This document shows positions 46,226 to 55,506 of a DNA stretch of 64,000 bases, in pieces. The first letter of the stretch is position 1. Every line of letters starts with the position of its first letter. Under the pieces are notes generated by a model. That model was not told the origin of the DNA, did not search any database, and was given only the letters and a program-made list of their open reading frames with translations. Made by a program: the position numbers and the translations under genes. The DNA is taken from NCBI GenBank assembly GCA_003216295.1, contig QCJB01000005.1:1-64000 (forward strand). Direction: 5' to 3'. The DNA is from Prochlorococcus sp. AG-402-P16. Its GTDB lineage: Bacteria > Cyanobacteriota > Cyanobacteriia > PCC-6307 > Cyanobiaceae.

Positions 46226-48520
46226 TTATGAATCAATAGTTACTTCATTACTATTAAGAATATTAGATTCATCATTTTCTAAATCTACAAGTACTAGATC
46301 GATTTGATTTTTAAGTATGTCAACTTTTAAAACTTTTACTTTTATTTGCTGGGCTAATTGATAAGTCTTTTTATTTTTTCTTCCAACTAAAAGATTCTGT
46401 CTTGATCTGTATTCATACCAATCATCACCAAGAGTACTTACATGAACTAAACCTTCAGCGTTTAATTCTGTGATTTCTGCAAAAAAACCATAGCTTTGTA
46501 CACCTGTAATAACAGCAACAACTTCTTTACCTATTATTTTTTGTGCTTCTCTACCTTGAGCGATAGAAATTATATTATTTCTAAATAATTTTGATTTATT
46601 CCGAATATCGTTTAAATAAATAATTAGCTTTTCATCAGTATATTTCTGAATTGTCTCTCGAACTTTAAGGGTAAAAAGATCCCATTTAATTTGATTCCAA
46701 CTATTCATTCTCCCTAATTCTATGGAAGTTTTACTTCGACTTGTAAGCTTATTTTTACCATCAATTAAAAGTGAACTTAATATGAATTGATTGAATATAT
46801 TCCAATAGTTAAATGATGGACAACACCAAGGAGATTCAATTTTTTCTTGATCAACATGTGGTAGTTCTTTTTTTATCTCTTCATTAAAATTTGAAGTATT
46901 AATTTTTAAATGTATACCAGGTATAATATGTTTAGCTAGTTTTTGAAGAATTTTTTTCTCAGAACTTGCCTCAAATGATTTAATTAATTCATCCATCGTA
47001 GCAGTTCCGTCAATATTAATTGATATGTCCTTATCAATTGATATAGCTGACTTTGACAATTCATTTAATTGCCCCTGCTCCACCTCTTCATGTTGCTTAA
47101 ATATAAAAGGTAAGTTATATCCAATTAAATGCTTTGCAAGTATATTATTGGATAATCTAATAAATATATCTAGCACTGATTGTGGATCATCAATATCAAA
47201 CGACTTTGTCCAGCCATAATAATCTCTACTTGGAAATGCTAGCTGCATTTCACTTAATCTTTCTAAATTTGGTATCTCCTGATCTAACTTAATTGATCCA
47301 TTCGAACACTGATTTAGTAACCTTGAGGTATGAAGAATAGTATATATAACTTCTATGCTTTCTTTTATAGGTTTAATCGCAATTGGTGTCGATTTAGAAG
47401 TTACTTTCCTCTTGTTAATACATTCAAGGTGCTTGGGTGTTATTAAATATTTAGGTTTAATTTGGCTAAGGGAAAAATTCCAATCAGTTATTTCTCCATT
47501 ACTGCTTATGTCAAGCATTAATGTCAAGGCTTCACATACTTCATTTGGCTTGAATTCAGATACTTTTTTTAAGGATTCGCTTAAATAATCTAACCATTTG
47601 TTTCCCAAGCAAATAGCCTCACCTTTTGCCTTTAAATAATCATCTACTTTACCTCCGATATTTATTCTTTCAGCAACAGTTGGCGAGTGAATCCATATTC
47701 TTGTACCACCATCAAAAGGTTGGGCAAATAATGCAGGTAATGATGGTGAATTAATACTTTGCCAACTTTTGAATATTAATGATGGTTGCTCAGTAAAGTC
47801 TATTCTCCCTTTTGAAGGAATTTTCTTTGGTGAAATTCTTGGTGAATTGTGATTTTGTTGTATGTTATTTTTCGAGAGTAATATTTCTATATCTCCATTT
47901 GTACCAGCATTAAGTGGCAGTTCTCTTGTAATTGAGCCAACAGCACAATATTGGGCTAATGGATATTTTTCAATCCTAATTTCATAGATATAATCCTTAG
48001 TAGGTATTTTATCATCATTATTATTATTTTGTATATCTATAATTACAGGTATTCTGTCGTCTAATGGATAGGCTTTTAAGACAGAGTTTTGTTTGTCTAA
48101 CTCAATTTTAGCTAGTAATATATCATTATGTCTATTTAAAATACACAGAATAGAACCCTCTGGAGCCCTTCTCTTTTGACCCTCTTTATTGATTTTGACA
48201 ATCACTGTATCTCCATGCCAGGCATGATTTAGATTGCCTTCTCTAATATAGATATCTTCCCCGTGATCCTCTCTAACAACAAAACAATATCCCTTGCTGC
48301 TGCAACGAACCTTACCTTTTATATGATTATCTTCATTATTTAATATTAAATTTTCATTATCTATATATTTGATAACTTCTAATTTATTAAGTGCTTTTAA
48401 TGCAACTTCAAGTTTTAGTTTATCATTTTTCTTTGTTAATTTAAGTAATTTCTCTAGCTTATTAACATCAATTCCATTAACTTTATCGATATTATCGAGT
48501 ATGTTTGAAACAGAAGTCAT
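46226..48520 (-). CDS. RNase II/R-family (Zam-like) protein with degenerate active site
   Basis: The layout is that of RNB-family exoribonucleases: an N-terminal helix-turn-helix-like part, a cold-shock domain (GKVRCSSKGYCFVVREDHGE), the RNB core, and a C-terminal S1 domain (GVQSYGFFAEITELNAEGLV). In the core the place of the catalytic D...D-x-D-D-A cluster reads NSPSLPALFAQPFDGG (about residues 251-268), with no acidic residue before FDGG. The following strand IWIHSPTVAERI keeps the fold pattern. It is therefore likely not a normal 3'-5' exonuclease. Length 764; it heads the ubiX operon. Confidence 0.8.
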   Translation of the reverse strand: MTSVSNILDNIDKVNGIDVNKLEKLLKLTKKNDKLKLEVALKALNKLEVIKYIDNENLILNNEDNHIKGKVRCSSKGYCFVVREDHGEDIYIREGNLNHAWHGDTVIVKINKEGQKRRAPEGSILCILNRHNDILLAKIELDKQNSVLKAYPLDDRIPVIIDIQNNNNDDKIPTKDYIYEIRIEKYPLAQYCAVGSITRELPLNAGTNGDIEILLSKNNIQQNHNSPRISPKKIPSKGRIDFTEQPSLIFKSWQSINSPSLPALFAQPFDGGTRIWIHSPTVAERINIGGKVDDYLKAKGEAICLGNKWLDYLSESLKKVSEFKPNEVCEALTLMLDISSNGEITDWNFSLSQIKPKYLITPKHLECINKRKVTSKSTPIAIKPIKESIEVIYTILHTSRLLNQCSNGSIKLDQEIPNLERLSEMQLAFPSRDYYGWTKSFDIDDPQSVLDIFIRLSNNILAKHLIGYNLPFIFKQHEEVEQGQLNELSKSAISIDKDISINIDGTATMDELIKSFEASSEKKILQKLAKHIIPGIHLKINTSNFNEEIKKELPHVDQEKIESPWCCPSFNYWNIFNQFILSSLLIDGKNKLTSRSKTSIELGRMNSWNQIKWDLFTLKVRETIQKYTDEKLIIYLNDIRNKSKLFRNNIISIAQGREAQKIIGKEVVAVITGVQSYGFFAEITELNAEGLVHVSTLGDDWYEYRSRQNLLVGRKNKKTYQLAQQIKVKVLKVDILKNQIDLVLVDLENDESNILNSNEVTIDS

Positions 48521-48612
48521 AATAATTTTGCGATTGATTTAAATATTAGTTAATAAGTTAAATAACAACATTATCAATACTAATGATGAAGGATGGAATT
48601 TGAATCATAGTA

Positions 48613-48903
48613 TTATTCATTAATATTTTCATTTAAGCTTTGAAGTAAAAGGTTGCCTCCAATATATAAGAATACTATTCCTGCGATCAATTTTAAAAAG
48701 AAAGCTGGAATTAGATTTGCTATAGATCCACCTGCTAAAGCACCTAATAATGTAGCTAATATAAGGGCTGTTGATGAACCCAGAAATACAGCTAATGGTT
48801 TATTTGTTGTACTACTCAATGTTATTGTGGTTAACTGAGTTTTATCACCCATTTCAGCTAAAAAAACAGTGAAAAATGTGGTAAATAGCAGTGTAAGTAT
48901 CAT
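48613..48903 (-). CDS. GDT1/TMEM165 (UPF0016) half-transporter, second gene
   Basis: One E-x-G-D-K-T repeat of the GDT1 cation/H+ exchanger family: E-M-G-D-K-T-Q-L-T-T-I-T-L-S-S at about residues 17-31, with three transmembrane helices in 96 residues. Family members export Mn2+ or Ca2+; in cyanobacteria a full-length relative exports Mn. Here the two halves are separate genes overlapping by four bases (ATGA), so they probably form a heterodimer. Confidence 0.88.
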   Translation of the reverse strand: MILTLLFTTFFTVFLAEMGDKTQLTTITLSSTTNKPLAVFLGSSTALILATLLGALAGGSIANLIPAFFLKLIAGIVFLYIGGNLLLQSLNENINE

Positions 48904-49262
48904 TGGCTTAATTGATGGCTCTTTAGAAAGTCAAAGAAACCTTCCATTGAAAGGAATACTCCCAAACTTATCATAATTATTCCTGCTCCTAGGGTAAAGC
49001 GTTTACGTGGAAAATTATTTGCTATCCACCTACCTATTATTACTCCAAGGATACTAGTTGAAATTAAGGCCAGTGCGGCCCCGAAAAAGATTATTAATGG
49101 TCTACCTGACTGAGCCGAGAGCATTAATGTTGCAATTTGGGTCTTATCTCCTAACTCGGCTAGAAAAATCGTACTAAAAGAAGAAATCAATACTCCATAA
49201 AAAGTTGAAGAATCGCTTGCATCAGTCAATACATCTTTTGTTTTTGACTTAGAATGACCCAT
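48900..49262 (-). CDS. GDT1/TMEM165 (UPF0016) half-transporter, first gene
   Basis: The partner of the preceding entry: 120 residues with a polar N-terminal 20, then E-L-G-D-K-T-Q-I-A-T-L-M-L-S-A-Q in the first helix region, and two more helices. Both halves keep the acidic motif that lines the transport path. It starts the two-gene leftward unit; divergent from the psb30-like gene across a 300-base gap. Confidence 0.88.
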   Translation of the reverse strand: MGHSKSKTKDVLTDASDSSTFYGVLISSFSTIFLAELGDKTQIATLMLSAQSGRPLIIFFGAALALISTSILGVIIGRWIANNFPRKRFTLGAGIIMISLGVFLSMEGFFDFLKSHQLSQ

Positions 49263-49562
49263 TTAACATTGCTAGAGAGATGTTATCTATAGAGATTAAC
49301 TAGGATTATTCATCTATATCTTATAAAAAAAAAGTCTAATTAATCAAGTTATAAGCTAATTGTTATTCTGATCTTTTAGCTAATAATGTGGAAATATAGT
49401 GAGTTAGACAAATAATTGAAGAAATTCAAAATTTTAAAGAACAAATGAGACGAAACCATCTCTATTGTCATATAGGTCTTTTCTGACCAATGATCAATTT
49501 TTTTAATGATTGTGAACCTATGTCAGTTTGTTTAGTAGAATCTCCACAGTTATTAATTCAAC
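49263..49562. other. intergenic region upstream of psb30
   Basis: No gene seen besides short shadow frames. Two small features occur: a 4-bp hairpin with a 6-base loop (ggtc ttttct gacc, near 49467-49480), and a following T7 run. It must hold the divergent promoters for the GDT1 pair and psb30. A small RNA is possible but not shown. Confidence 0.4.
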
Positions 49563-49646
49563 ATGGGAAACCTTTTACCTCTTGTAGCAGTCTTTCTTGC
49601 AGGTCCAGCCATTGTCGCATTGATTTACTACAGAAGGGGTGTTTAG
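49563..49646 (+). CDS. psb30: photosystem II protein Psb30 (Ycf12)-like
   Basis: A 27-residue peptide, too short for ordinary gene finding. It starts MGNLLPLVAV and continues with F-L-A-G-P-A-I-V-A-L-I-Y-Y-R-R-G-V. The helix with A-G-P-x-(I/V)-x-x-L followed by R-R-G at the end is the Psb30/Ycf12 signature. Psb30 is a single-helix subunit of photosystem II near cytochrome b559. Its stop lies three bases before the end of the convergent recJ gene. The longer frame over 49490-49699 is a shadow. Confidence 0.75.
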   Translation: MGNLLPLVAVFLAGPAIVALIYYRRGV

Positions 49647-49649
49647 AGT

Positions 49650-51539
49650 TTAGTCAGATTCCCCTAGTGCTATTTCAGCAAAGGAAAGAATTTTTTTAGC
49701 AAAAAGTTCTTCTTTTTTGCTTGAAAAATTTAAATTTTCAATAATATCTGAACTAATACAGTTTCCAATATTATTTTTAATAATAATATCATTATTTCCA
49801 TTTAATTTACATGTATATAATCTATTATGTAGGTGAATATTTTTAATATTTGTGTGTTTTTTTACGTCTAAAATATTTAATTGAAGTTTTGAGGAATGTT
49901 TCCAGTTATTTTTTTCAATATGAAATGCAATATCAATTTTATCTTTGATCTGTAAATTTTTTTTATAATTCCATTTTATACCATCAATAATTCCTGTTCC
50001 ATCACTAAGTGATAGCTTTGTATGTTTTTGATTTATTATATAAATATCTTCTAAAGTACATCCACAGGACCAAAATACAGGTTGTTCATTTTTCATCCCA
50101 AATGGACCTAATAACTCTAATTGATCATACAATTGATAGTTAATTTGCTTAAATTTTAAATGAGCTTCAGGCTTTATGACTTTCTCAATATTCATATTGT
50201 TTATTGCAACACATGCCAGTTTATTTAATTTGTTCTCCAATTTTTTTATATTTTCTTTTTTAATTGTAAATCCACCTGCAGCCGAATGACCTCCATAAGA
50301 CTCGAGAAGATAATCACATTCATACAATACTTTATTTGCCTTTAATAGATGATTAGATCTAATTGAACCTCTGTATAAGCCATCATTGGCCTCAGACAAA
50401 ATAGCTGTGGGTAAATTATATTTTTCTAATATCCTTGCTGCAACAATTCCTATAACTCCAATATGCCAATCACTCTTTGTGACAACAATAAAATTAGTTT
50501 TATTATCTTTAGTCTTATTAATAATATCGATTGCCTCATCTTCTATCTGCAAAGTCATTGTTCTTCTTAACTTATTTACTGCAATGCACTTGTTAGCAAG
50601 TTTATTTGACTCCTTTTCTGAGTTACTAGTGAATAAGTCAATAATTAATCCTGGATCATCAATTCTACCAACAGCATTAATAACAGGGGCAATTTTATAA
50701 CCTATGTCATTTGTAGTTATTCCAGTTTTATCAAAATTCAATTTTCTAAAGATAGCTCTTATACCAATATTCTTACAATTTCTAATTTTTGGCAAACATT
50801 CCTTTAGCCATTTTCTATTAGCGCCTAATAGCGGTGCCATATCTGCAATTGTTCCAATACAAAAAAGTACATTAGCTGATGTATCATCAATATTTATTTT
50901 TTTTATATTGCAAATATACTTAGCCAACATATATGCAATTCCAACACCAGCTAAGTATTTGTAAGGGGAATCTATAGGTGCTTTTTCGGGATGAATTAAA
51001 GCAAAAAAATCTAGCTGTTTATCTGGGATTTTATGATGATCGGTAATTATCAAATCAATACCTAGAGATCTAGAATGCTGAATTGCTTCGAAAGCTGAAA
51101 TACCATTATCTACTGTGATAACTAGCCTTATACCCTTTTTATATATTTCATCTATCATTTTTGTATTTAAACCATAACCATCTTCTTTTCTAGATGGAAT
51201 ATAAGGAATTGCATCAGCACCTAAATCAGATAAAAGTTCTACTAATAAGTAGGTACTTGTTATTCCATCGGCATCATAATCACCACAGATTGCAATCTTG
51301 TCTTTTACATTACAAGCTTGAATAATCCTCTCAGATGCCTTATTAAGATCCTGAAAATGAGAATCCATATTTGGGAGATTAGGGGGGAATAAATATTCAT
51401 TTAATTCTTTTTCTATAATTATTCCGCGTCGAATTAAAACCTTTTGCAAAGTTTGGCTAAATATTAATTTTGATTTTAAATTAATATTTATTGGTTTTGG
51501 TAATATCCACTTCTTAATATCGTTATTTTCTTTTTTCAA
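49650..51539 (-). CDS. recJ: single-stranded-DNA exonuclease RecJ
   Basis: A DHH-family 5'-3' exonuclease for recombination and mismatch repair. Motifs: I-C-G-D-Y-D-A-D-G-I-T-S-T (motif I), V-I-T-V-D-N-G, D-L-I-I-T-D-H-H (the DHH motif), F-C-I-G-T-I-A-D-M-A-P-L and the DHHA1 motif in E-S-Y-G-G-H-S-A-A-G-G. Length 629 fits cyanobacterial RecJ. The start is TTG; there is no ATG nearby in frame. All metal-binding motifs are intact. Confidence 0.95.
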   Translation of the reverse strand: MKKENNDIKKWILPKPININLKSKLIFSQTLQKVLIRRGIIIEKELNEYLFPPNLPNMDSHFQDLNKASERIIQACNVKDKIAICGDYDADGITSTYLLVELLSDLGADAIPYIPSRKEDGYGLNTKMIDEIYKKGIRLVITVDNGISAFEAIQHSRSLGIDLIITDHHKIPDKQLDFFALIHPEKAPIDSPYKYLAGVGIAYMLAKYICNIKKINIDDTSANVLFCIGTIADMAPLLGANRKWLKECLPKIRNCKNIGIRAIFRKLNFDKTGITTNDIGYKIAPVINAVGRIDDPGLIIDLFTSNSEKESNKLANKCIAVNKLRRTMTLQIEDEAIDIINKTKDNKTNFIVVTKSDWHIGVIGIVAARILEKYNLPTAILSEANDGLYRGSIRSNHLLKANKVLYECDYLLESYGGHSAAGGFTIKKENIKKLENKLNKLACVAINNMNIEKVIKPEAHLKFKQINYQLYDQLELLGPFGMKNEQPVFWSCGCTLEDIYIINQKHTKLSLSDGTGIIDGIKWNYKKNLQIKDKIDIAFHIEKNNWKHSSKLQLNILDVKKHTNIKNIHLHNRLYTCKLNGNNDIIIKNNIGNCISSDIIENLNFSSKKEELFAKKILSFAEIALGESD

Positions 51540-51599
51540 AATTATGGCCTTTCTTGATTGTTTGCTAATAACAATTATATTTGAACAAAAGAAAATTTC

Positions 51600-52346
51600 A
51601 TGAAAAGGTTATCCGCTGTTTTTTGGGATGTTGATGGAACGCTTGCCGACACAGAGATTTGTGGTCATAGAATTGCTTTTAACCTTGCTTTTAAGGATTT
51701 TGATTTGAATTGGGTTTGGAAGGAAGAGGAATATATCGACCTATTGAGGATTTCTGGCGGTTTAAATAGAATTATTCATTACCGAAATTTATCTAAAAAG
51801 GGCATAACTCTAGACCAATGCTCAGATATTCAAGATAGAAAGAGCTATCACTATAAAAAGTTAATTAAATCTGGTAAAATTAAATTGAGAATTGGTGTTT
51901 CCAGGGTTATAAAAGAACTTTGGGAAAATGATGTTGATCAATATGTAGTAACCACAAGTGGCAGAGAATCACTTGAACCATTTTTAACAAATTCATTTCC
52001 TGATTATAAAAAATATTTTTCACAAATTATCACTTTTGAGGATGTTAAAAACCATAAACCATTTCCAGATGCTTACAAATTGGCATTAAAATTAAGTAAT
52101 AAATCACATTTGGAATGTCTAGCAATTGAAGACTCTGAAATTGGAGTTCAATCAGCTATCTCAGCTAATCTTAAGTGTCTTTTAACACTCCCTCCATGGT
52201 CTTCTTATGGGGTTAAAATCTGTCAATCTGCTAATTCCTGTGTTGACAGCCTCGGAAGTATTGAAAAACCTTCAAAGTTGATTTATGGTAAATCATTAAA
52301 CAATAGAAACGTAGACTATTGTTATCTTAATAATATTATTAATTAA
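51600..52346 (+). CDS. HAD-superfamily phosphatase, CbbY-like
   Basis: A haloacid-dehalogenase-type phosphohydrolase. Motif I is F-W-D-V-D-G-T-L-A-D-T-E with the nucleophile and acid/base Asp; motif II is V-T-T-S-G; motif III is the Lys in H-K-P-F-P-D; motif IV is I-E-D-S-E-I-G. The helical cap lies between residues 15 and 90. CbbY relatives hydrolyse xylulose-1,5-bisphosphate, an inhibitor of Rubisco; that substrate is inference here. It is followed four bases later by ycf20 with an AAGG ribosome binding site. Confidence 0.87.
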   Translation: MKRLSAVFWDVDGTLADTEICGHRIAFNLAFKDFDLNWVWKEEEYIDLLRISGGLNRIIHYRNLSKKGITLDQCSDIQDRKSYHYKKLIKSGKIKLRIGVSRVIKELWENDVDQYVVTTSGRESLEPFLTNSFPDYKKYFSQIITFEDVKNHKPFPDAYKLALKLSNKSHLECLAIEDSEIGVQSAISANLKCLLTLPPWSSYGVKICQSANSCVDSLGSIEKPSKLIYGKSLNNRNVDYCYLNNIIN

Positions 52347-52350
52347 GGAT

Positions 52351-52680
52351 ATGCAAAAAACAAACTTAAGAAAAATAATAGATGCGATAACTAAATATTT
52401 TTCACCAATTATATCGGACTCATGGAGCAAAAGAAGTTTATTAATTATCTCATTATTATGTGGTTTTTATTTTACAAATAGTTTATTATCATTTTTATTA
52501 GATAAATCTGTTAACACAATCTTTTTAGCTTTAATAACTATTTTGTTAATGGAATTTGTAATTAGATCATTACTAGTACCAAAAAAATCTTATTTTTTCA
52601 ATTTAATTCTAATAATTAATAATTTTAGGATTGGTTCTACTTATGCCCTTATTCTTGAAGCATTTAAGCTTGGCTCATAA
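52351..52680 (+). CDS. ycf20: Ycf20 (DUF565) membrane protein
   Basis: A small membrane protein with two to three helices (about residues 28-48, 55-72 and 80-90) and the DUF565/Ycf20 signature near the end: F-R-I-G-S-T-Y-A-L-I-L-E-A-F-K-L-G-S. Ycf20 is encoded in some plastid genomes and linked to thermal dissipation in algae. Length 109 fits. Probably co-transcribed with the upstream phosphatase gene. Confidence 0.85.
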   Translation: MQKTNLRKIIDAITKYFSPIISDSWSKRSLLIISLLCGFYFTNSLLSFLLDKSVNTIFLALITILLMEFVIRSLLVPKKSYFFNLILIINNFRIGSTYALILEAFKLGS

Positions 52681-52684
52681 TTAA

Positions 52685-52864
52685 TCAATCTGAATCTTCT
52701 TCTGAAGTTTCATTCATTGGGTAAACAAACCCCTGAGCTCTTCCTGTAAGAACCGATTTTCCTATTGATAATGCTTTCTCTGCTGCAATTGCAGCTTTCC
52801 CCTTCCAAATAGCATGTCTTTGATTCCTTTTTCCTTTAGAGGTCTTTTTCTTAGGTACTGCCAT
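52685..52864 (-). CDS. rpmF: ribosomal protein bL32
   Basis: Only 59 codons, hence easily missed. It begins [20 protein letters not shown], the standard bL32 start (A-V-P-K-K-K-T-S-K...R-R/N...H), and ends in an acidic tail (NETSEEDSD). The cysteine pairs of zinc-binding L32 forms are absent, as in other cyanobacteria. It converges on ycf20 with four bases between. Confidence 0.95.
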   Translation of the reverse strand: MAVPKKKTSKGKRNQRHAIWKGKAAIAAEKALSIGKSVLTGRAQGFVYPMNETSEEDSD

Positions 52865-53033
52865 TTCTGTTCAACTTGTTTTGTTTATTTTATAACGTCA
52901 TACTCCAATTTATCAATAATTCGCATATCAATTAACTGACATCTTGTTCCTTTCTCTACAAAATCACTACTTAGCCTTCATGATGGCTATAGTTGTATAT
53001 ATATCTTTTTGAATTTATAGTATTATTCATCAT

Positions 53034-54764
53034 ATGAATAACAGTTATAGTCAATTAATTATAGATATCGAAAATGGCAATATTGAATCCATTATCTTAA
53101 TTCCAAATAGACGTGAGGTTATTGTTAAAACAAGAGATGGAAATCAGAAATTAATTCCAATATTTTACAATGATCAAAAAATACTTAGGTTGTCTGAGCA
53201 ATTTAGCGTCCCTCTAACCGTAAGAGATCTTCGGTCAGAACAGCGACTTGCTAATTTCATAACTGGTTTTGGATTGTCATTATTGTTTATTTTATCTATC
53301 TCATTTTTATTAAAAAGATCATCCAAGTTATTAAATAATATGCAGAGTTTTTCTCGCAGATCCTCAGAGGTTAAACCTGAGGAATTGGATAGAATTACCT
53401 TTGATGATGTAGCTGGATTAAACGAAGAGTCAGAAGAATTAAGAGAAATAGTATGTTTTTTAAAGAATCCACAAATTCTTATTGATCTCGGGGCTAAAAC
53501 ACCAAAAGGTATTCTCGTTGTTGGTCCTCCTGGAACTGGAAAGACTTTAATGGCACGTGCTATCGCTGGTGAGGCTGGTGTACCTTTCTTTTCAATTTCC
53601 GCTTCTGAATTTGTTGAAATGTTTGTAGGTGTCGGCGCTGGACGAGTAAGAGAACTTTTTAGAAGTGCTAAGGAAAAATCACCATGTATTGTTTTTATTG
53701 ATGAAATCGACTCTGTTGGTAGACAAAGAGGTGCTGGCATAGGGGGAGGTAATGATGAACGAGAACAAACACTTAATCAACTTCTTACCGAAATGGACGG
53801 TTTTGCTCCAAATAGCGGAGTAATTGTTATCGCAGCAACAAATCGACCAGACATACTTGATGGGGCATTAACGAGACCTGGGAGATTTGATAGACGAATT
53901 GACATAGATCTTCCAGATAGGAAAGCAAGATTTGATATTTTATCTGTTCACGCCAGATCAAAACCTCTCTGTGAGTCAATAAGTCTTAAGGATTTGGCTT
54001 CAAAAACACCTGGTTTTTCAGGGGCTGATCTCCAAAATCTTCTTAATGAGGCAGCAATACTTACTGCTAGGAAAGATAAACTTTGCATAACAAACTATGA
54101 GCTAGAAAAAGCTTTAGATAAAGCACAATTTGGATTGTTAACTAAGCCGCTTTGCGACATTACAAAAAAACGACAAATCGCTTATCAAATTATTGGAAGA
54201 ACACTTGTAGCGTTATTAATTCCTACTACTGACAAATTAGAGAAAATTTCCCTATATAAATCATTAAGTACAATCTCTGGTACAACCCATTTCACTCCAG
54301 ATGAAGAAATAATTGACAGTGGACTCCTTACCAGAAATTATATTTACAACAAAATTGTCATTTCACTAGGAGCAAGAGCCTCTGAGATCATTATATATGG
54401 AAGTAATGAGATAACACAGGGGTCGCAAAAAGACTTAAGCGATGTCTATTATTGGGCAAAACAAATGGTTACCAATTATGGTTTCTCTGATCTAGGTCCT
54501 ATTGCTTTTGAATCCGAAAACGATACTGTTTTTTTAGGAAGAGATCTAATGAGTAATAGAAAAGAATATTCACAGAAAACTAGTAAAAAAATTGATAAGC
54601 AAATAATATTAATAGCTAATAAAGCAATAAAATTTGCTATTCAACTTCTAGAGGATAAAGTTAACTTAATGGATAAGCTAGTTGAAGAACTAATAGATAA
54701 AGAAACACTTGATGCTGATTATGTAATAAGTTCACTCAACAATTTCTTATCTATAAAACAGTAG
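53034..54764 (+). CDS. FtsH-like AAA protein lacking the protease zinc motif
   Basis: The AAA module is intact: Walker A G164-P-P-G-T-G-K-T171, Walker B IVFIDE ending at 224, and arginine fingers in R281-P-G-R-F-D-R-R288. The periplasmic/lumenal-type FtsH domain starts at residue 1 ([16 protein letters not shown], then PNRREVIV), and only one membrane helix follows (about 76-94). The usual first helix is missing and a stop codon lies seven codons upstream of the ATG. In the protease domain the zinc motif H-E-x-G-H is replaced by Q385-I-I-G-R389, although the D of the third-ligand region (D467) persists. It is thus an FtsH-inactive (FtsHi-like) protein, possibly an unfoldase or a partner for active FtsH. 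Confidence 0.9.
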   Translation: MNNSYSQLIIDIENGNIESIILIPNRREVIVKTRDGNQKLIPIFYNDQKILRLSEQFSVPLTVRDLRSEQRLANFITGFGLSLLFILSISFLLKRSSKLLNNMQSFSRRSSEVKPEELDRITFDDVAGLNEESEELREIVCFLKNPQILIDLGAKTPKGILVVGPPGTGKTLMARAIAGEAGVPFFSISASEFVEMFVGVGAGRVRELFRSAKEKSPCIVFIDEIDSVGRQRGAGIGGGNDEREQTLNQLLTEMDGFAPNSGVIVIAATNRPDILDGALTRPGRFDRRIDIDLPDRKARFDILSVHARSKPLCESISLKDLASKTPGFSGADLQNLLNEAAILTARKDKLCITNYELEKALDKAQFGLLTKPLCDITKKRQIAYQIIGRTLVALLIPTTDKLEKISLYKSLSTISGTTHFTPDEEIIDSGLLTRNYIYNKIVISLGARASEIIIYGSNEITQGSQKDLSDVYYWAKQMVTNYGFSDLGPIAFESENDTVFLGRDLMSNRKEYSQKTSKKIDKQIILIANKAIKFAIQLLEDKVNLMDKLVEELIDKETLDADYVISSLNNFLSIKQ

Positions 54765-54786
54765 AGTTTAATGTTAATTGATCATC

Positions 54787-55383
54787 TTATAATGCAGAAA
54801 AATATTCCTTACTACCTTTTGGATCTTCTTTCATAGTTTTATCGCCAGGTGTCCAACCAGCAGGACATACTTCATCAGGATGTGATTCAACATACTGATA
54901 AGCCTGTAAAACTCTAAGTGTTTCATCAATATTTCGTCCTACAGGAGCTTTATTTATTGTTGAATGCATAATCACACCATTTGGATTAATTATAAAAAGT
55001 CCCCTATCAGCCTCACCATCTTCATTTAAAACATTGTATGCCTGACAAATTTCTCTCTTAAGATCTGAGACTAGAGGATAATTTATATCACCAATTCCAC
55101 CTTGATTTCGTGGGGTTTGAATCCAAGCCAAATGTGTAAATTTACTATCAACTGATACACCAAGTACTTCAGTATTTTTGCTGTTGAAATCACTATATCT
55201 ATCACTGAAAGCAGTAATTTCAGTAGGACATACAAAAGTGAAATCCAATGGGTAGAAAAATAAAACAACATACTTACCTCTGTATTGAGAAAGTGTGATG
55301 TCTTTAAATTCTTGATCTACGACCGCAGTAGCAGCAAAGTCTGGTGCTTGCATGCCTACCCTGAGGCACTCATTTGTCGTCAT
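54787..55383 (-). CDS. 2-Cys peroxiredoxin
   Basis: A thioredoxin-dependent peroxidase that reduces hydrogen peroxide and alkyl peroxides. The peroxidatic Cys is C52 in D-F-T-F-V-C-P-T-E, and the resolving Cys is C173 in E-V-C-P-A-G-W. The C-terminal tail with P-A-G-W is typical of the plant/cyanobacterial 2-Cys group (Tsa/AhpC-like). Length 198. It is convergent with the FtsH-like gene (22 bases). Confidence 0.96.
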   Translation of the reverse strand: MTTNECLRVGMQAPDFAATAVVDQEFKDITLSQYRGKYVVLFFYPLDFTFVCPTEITAFSDRYSDFNSKNTEVLGVSVDSKFTHLAWIQTPRNQGGIGDINYPLVSDLKREICQAYNVLNEDGEADRGLFIINPNGVIMHSTINKAPVGRNIDETLRVLQAYQYVESHPDEVCPAGWTPGDKTMKEDPKGSKEYFSAL

Positions 55384-55506
55384 GGGATTTAATAAATTTT
55401 TAATTGGTTTAGAGGTTGGAAAAATACCCCTTTTCCTATTTATAATTTATCATGTAAAGTCGTTTCAATGATTTTCCATTTATTATTATTGCCATATCCA
55501 ACAAAA

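Noticed and set aside
49490-49699. 69-codon plus-strand frame over the psb30 region
   Set aside because: Its composition (Ser/Cys/Leu) is odd, and the 27-codon Psb30-like frame inside the interval explains the sequence better.
53174-53740. 188-codon minus-strand frame inside the FtsH-like gene
   Set aside because: Antisense to the conserved AAA domain; long antisense frames are expected there.
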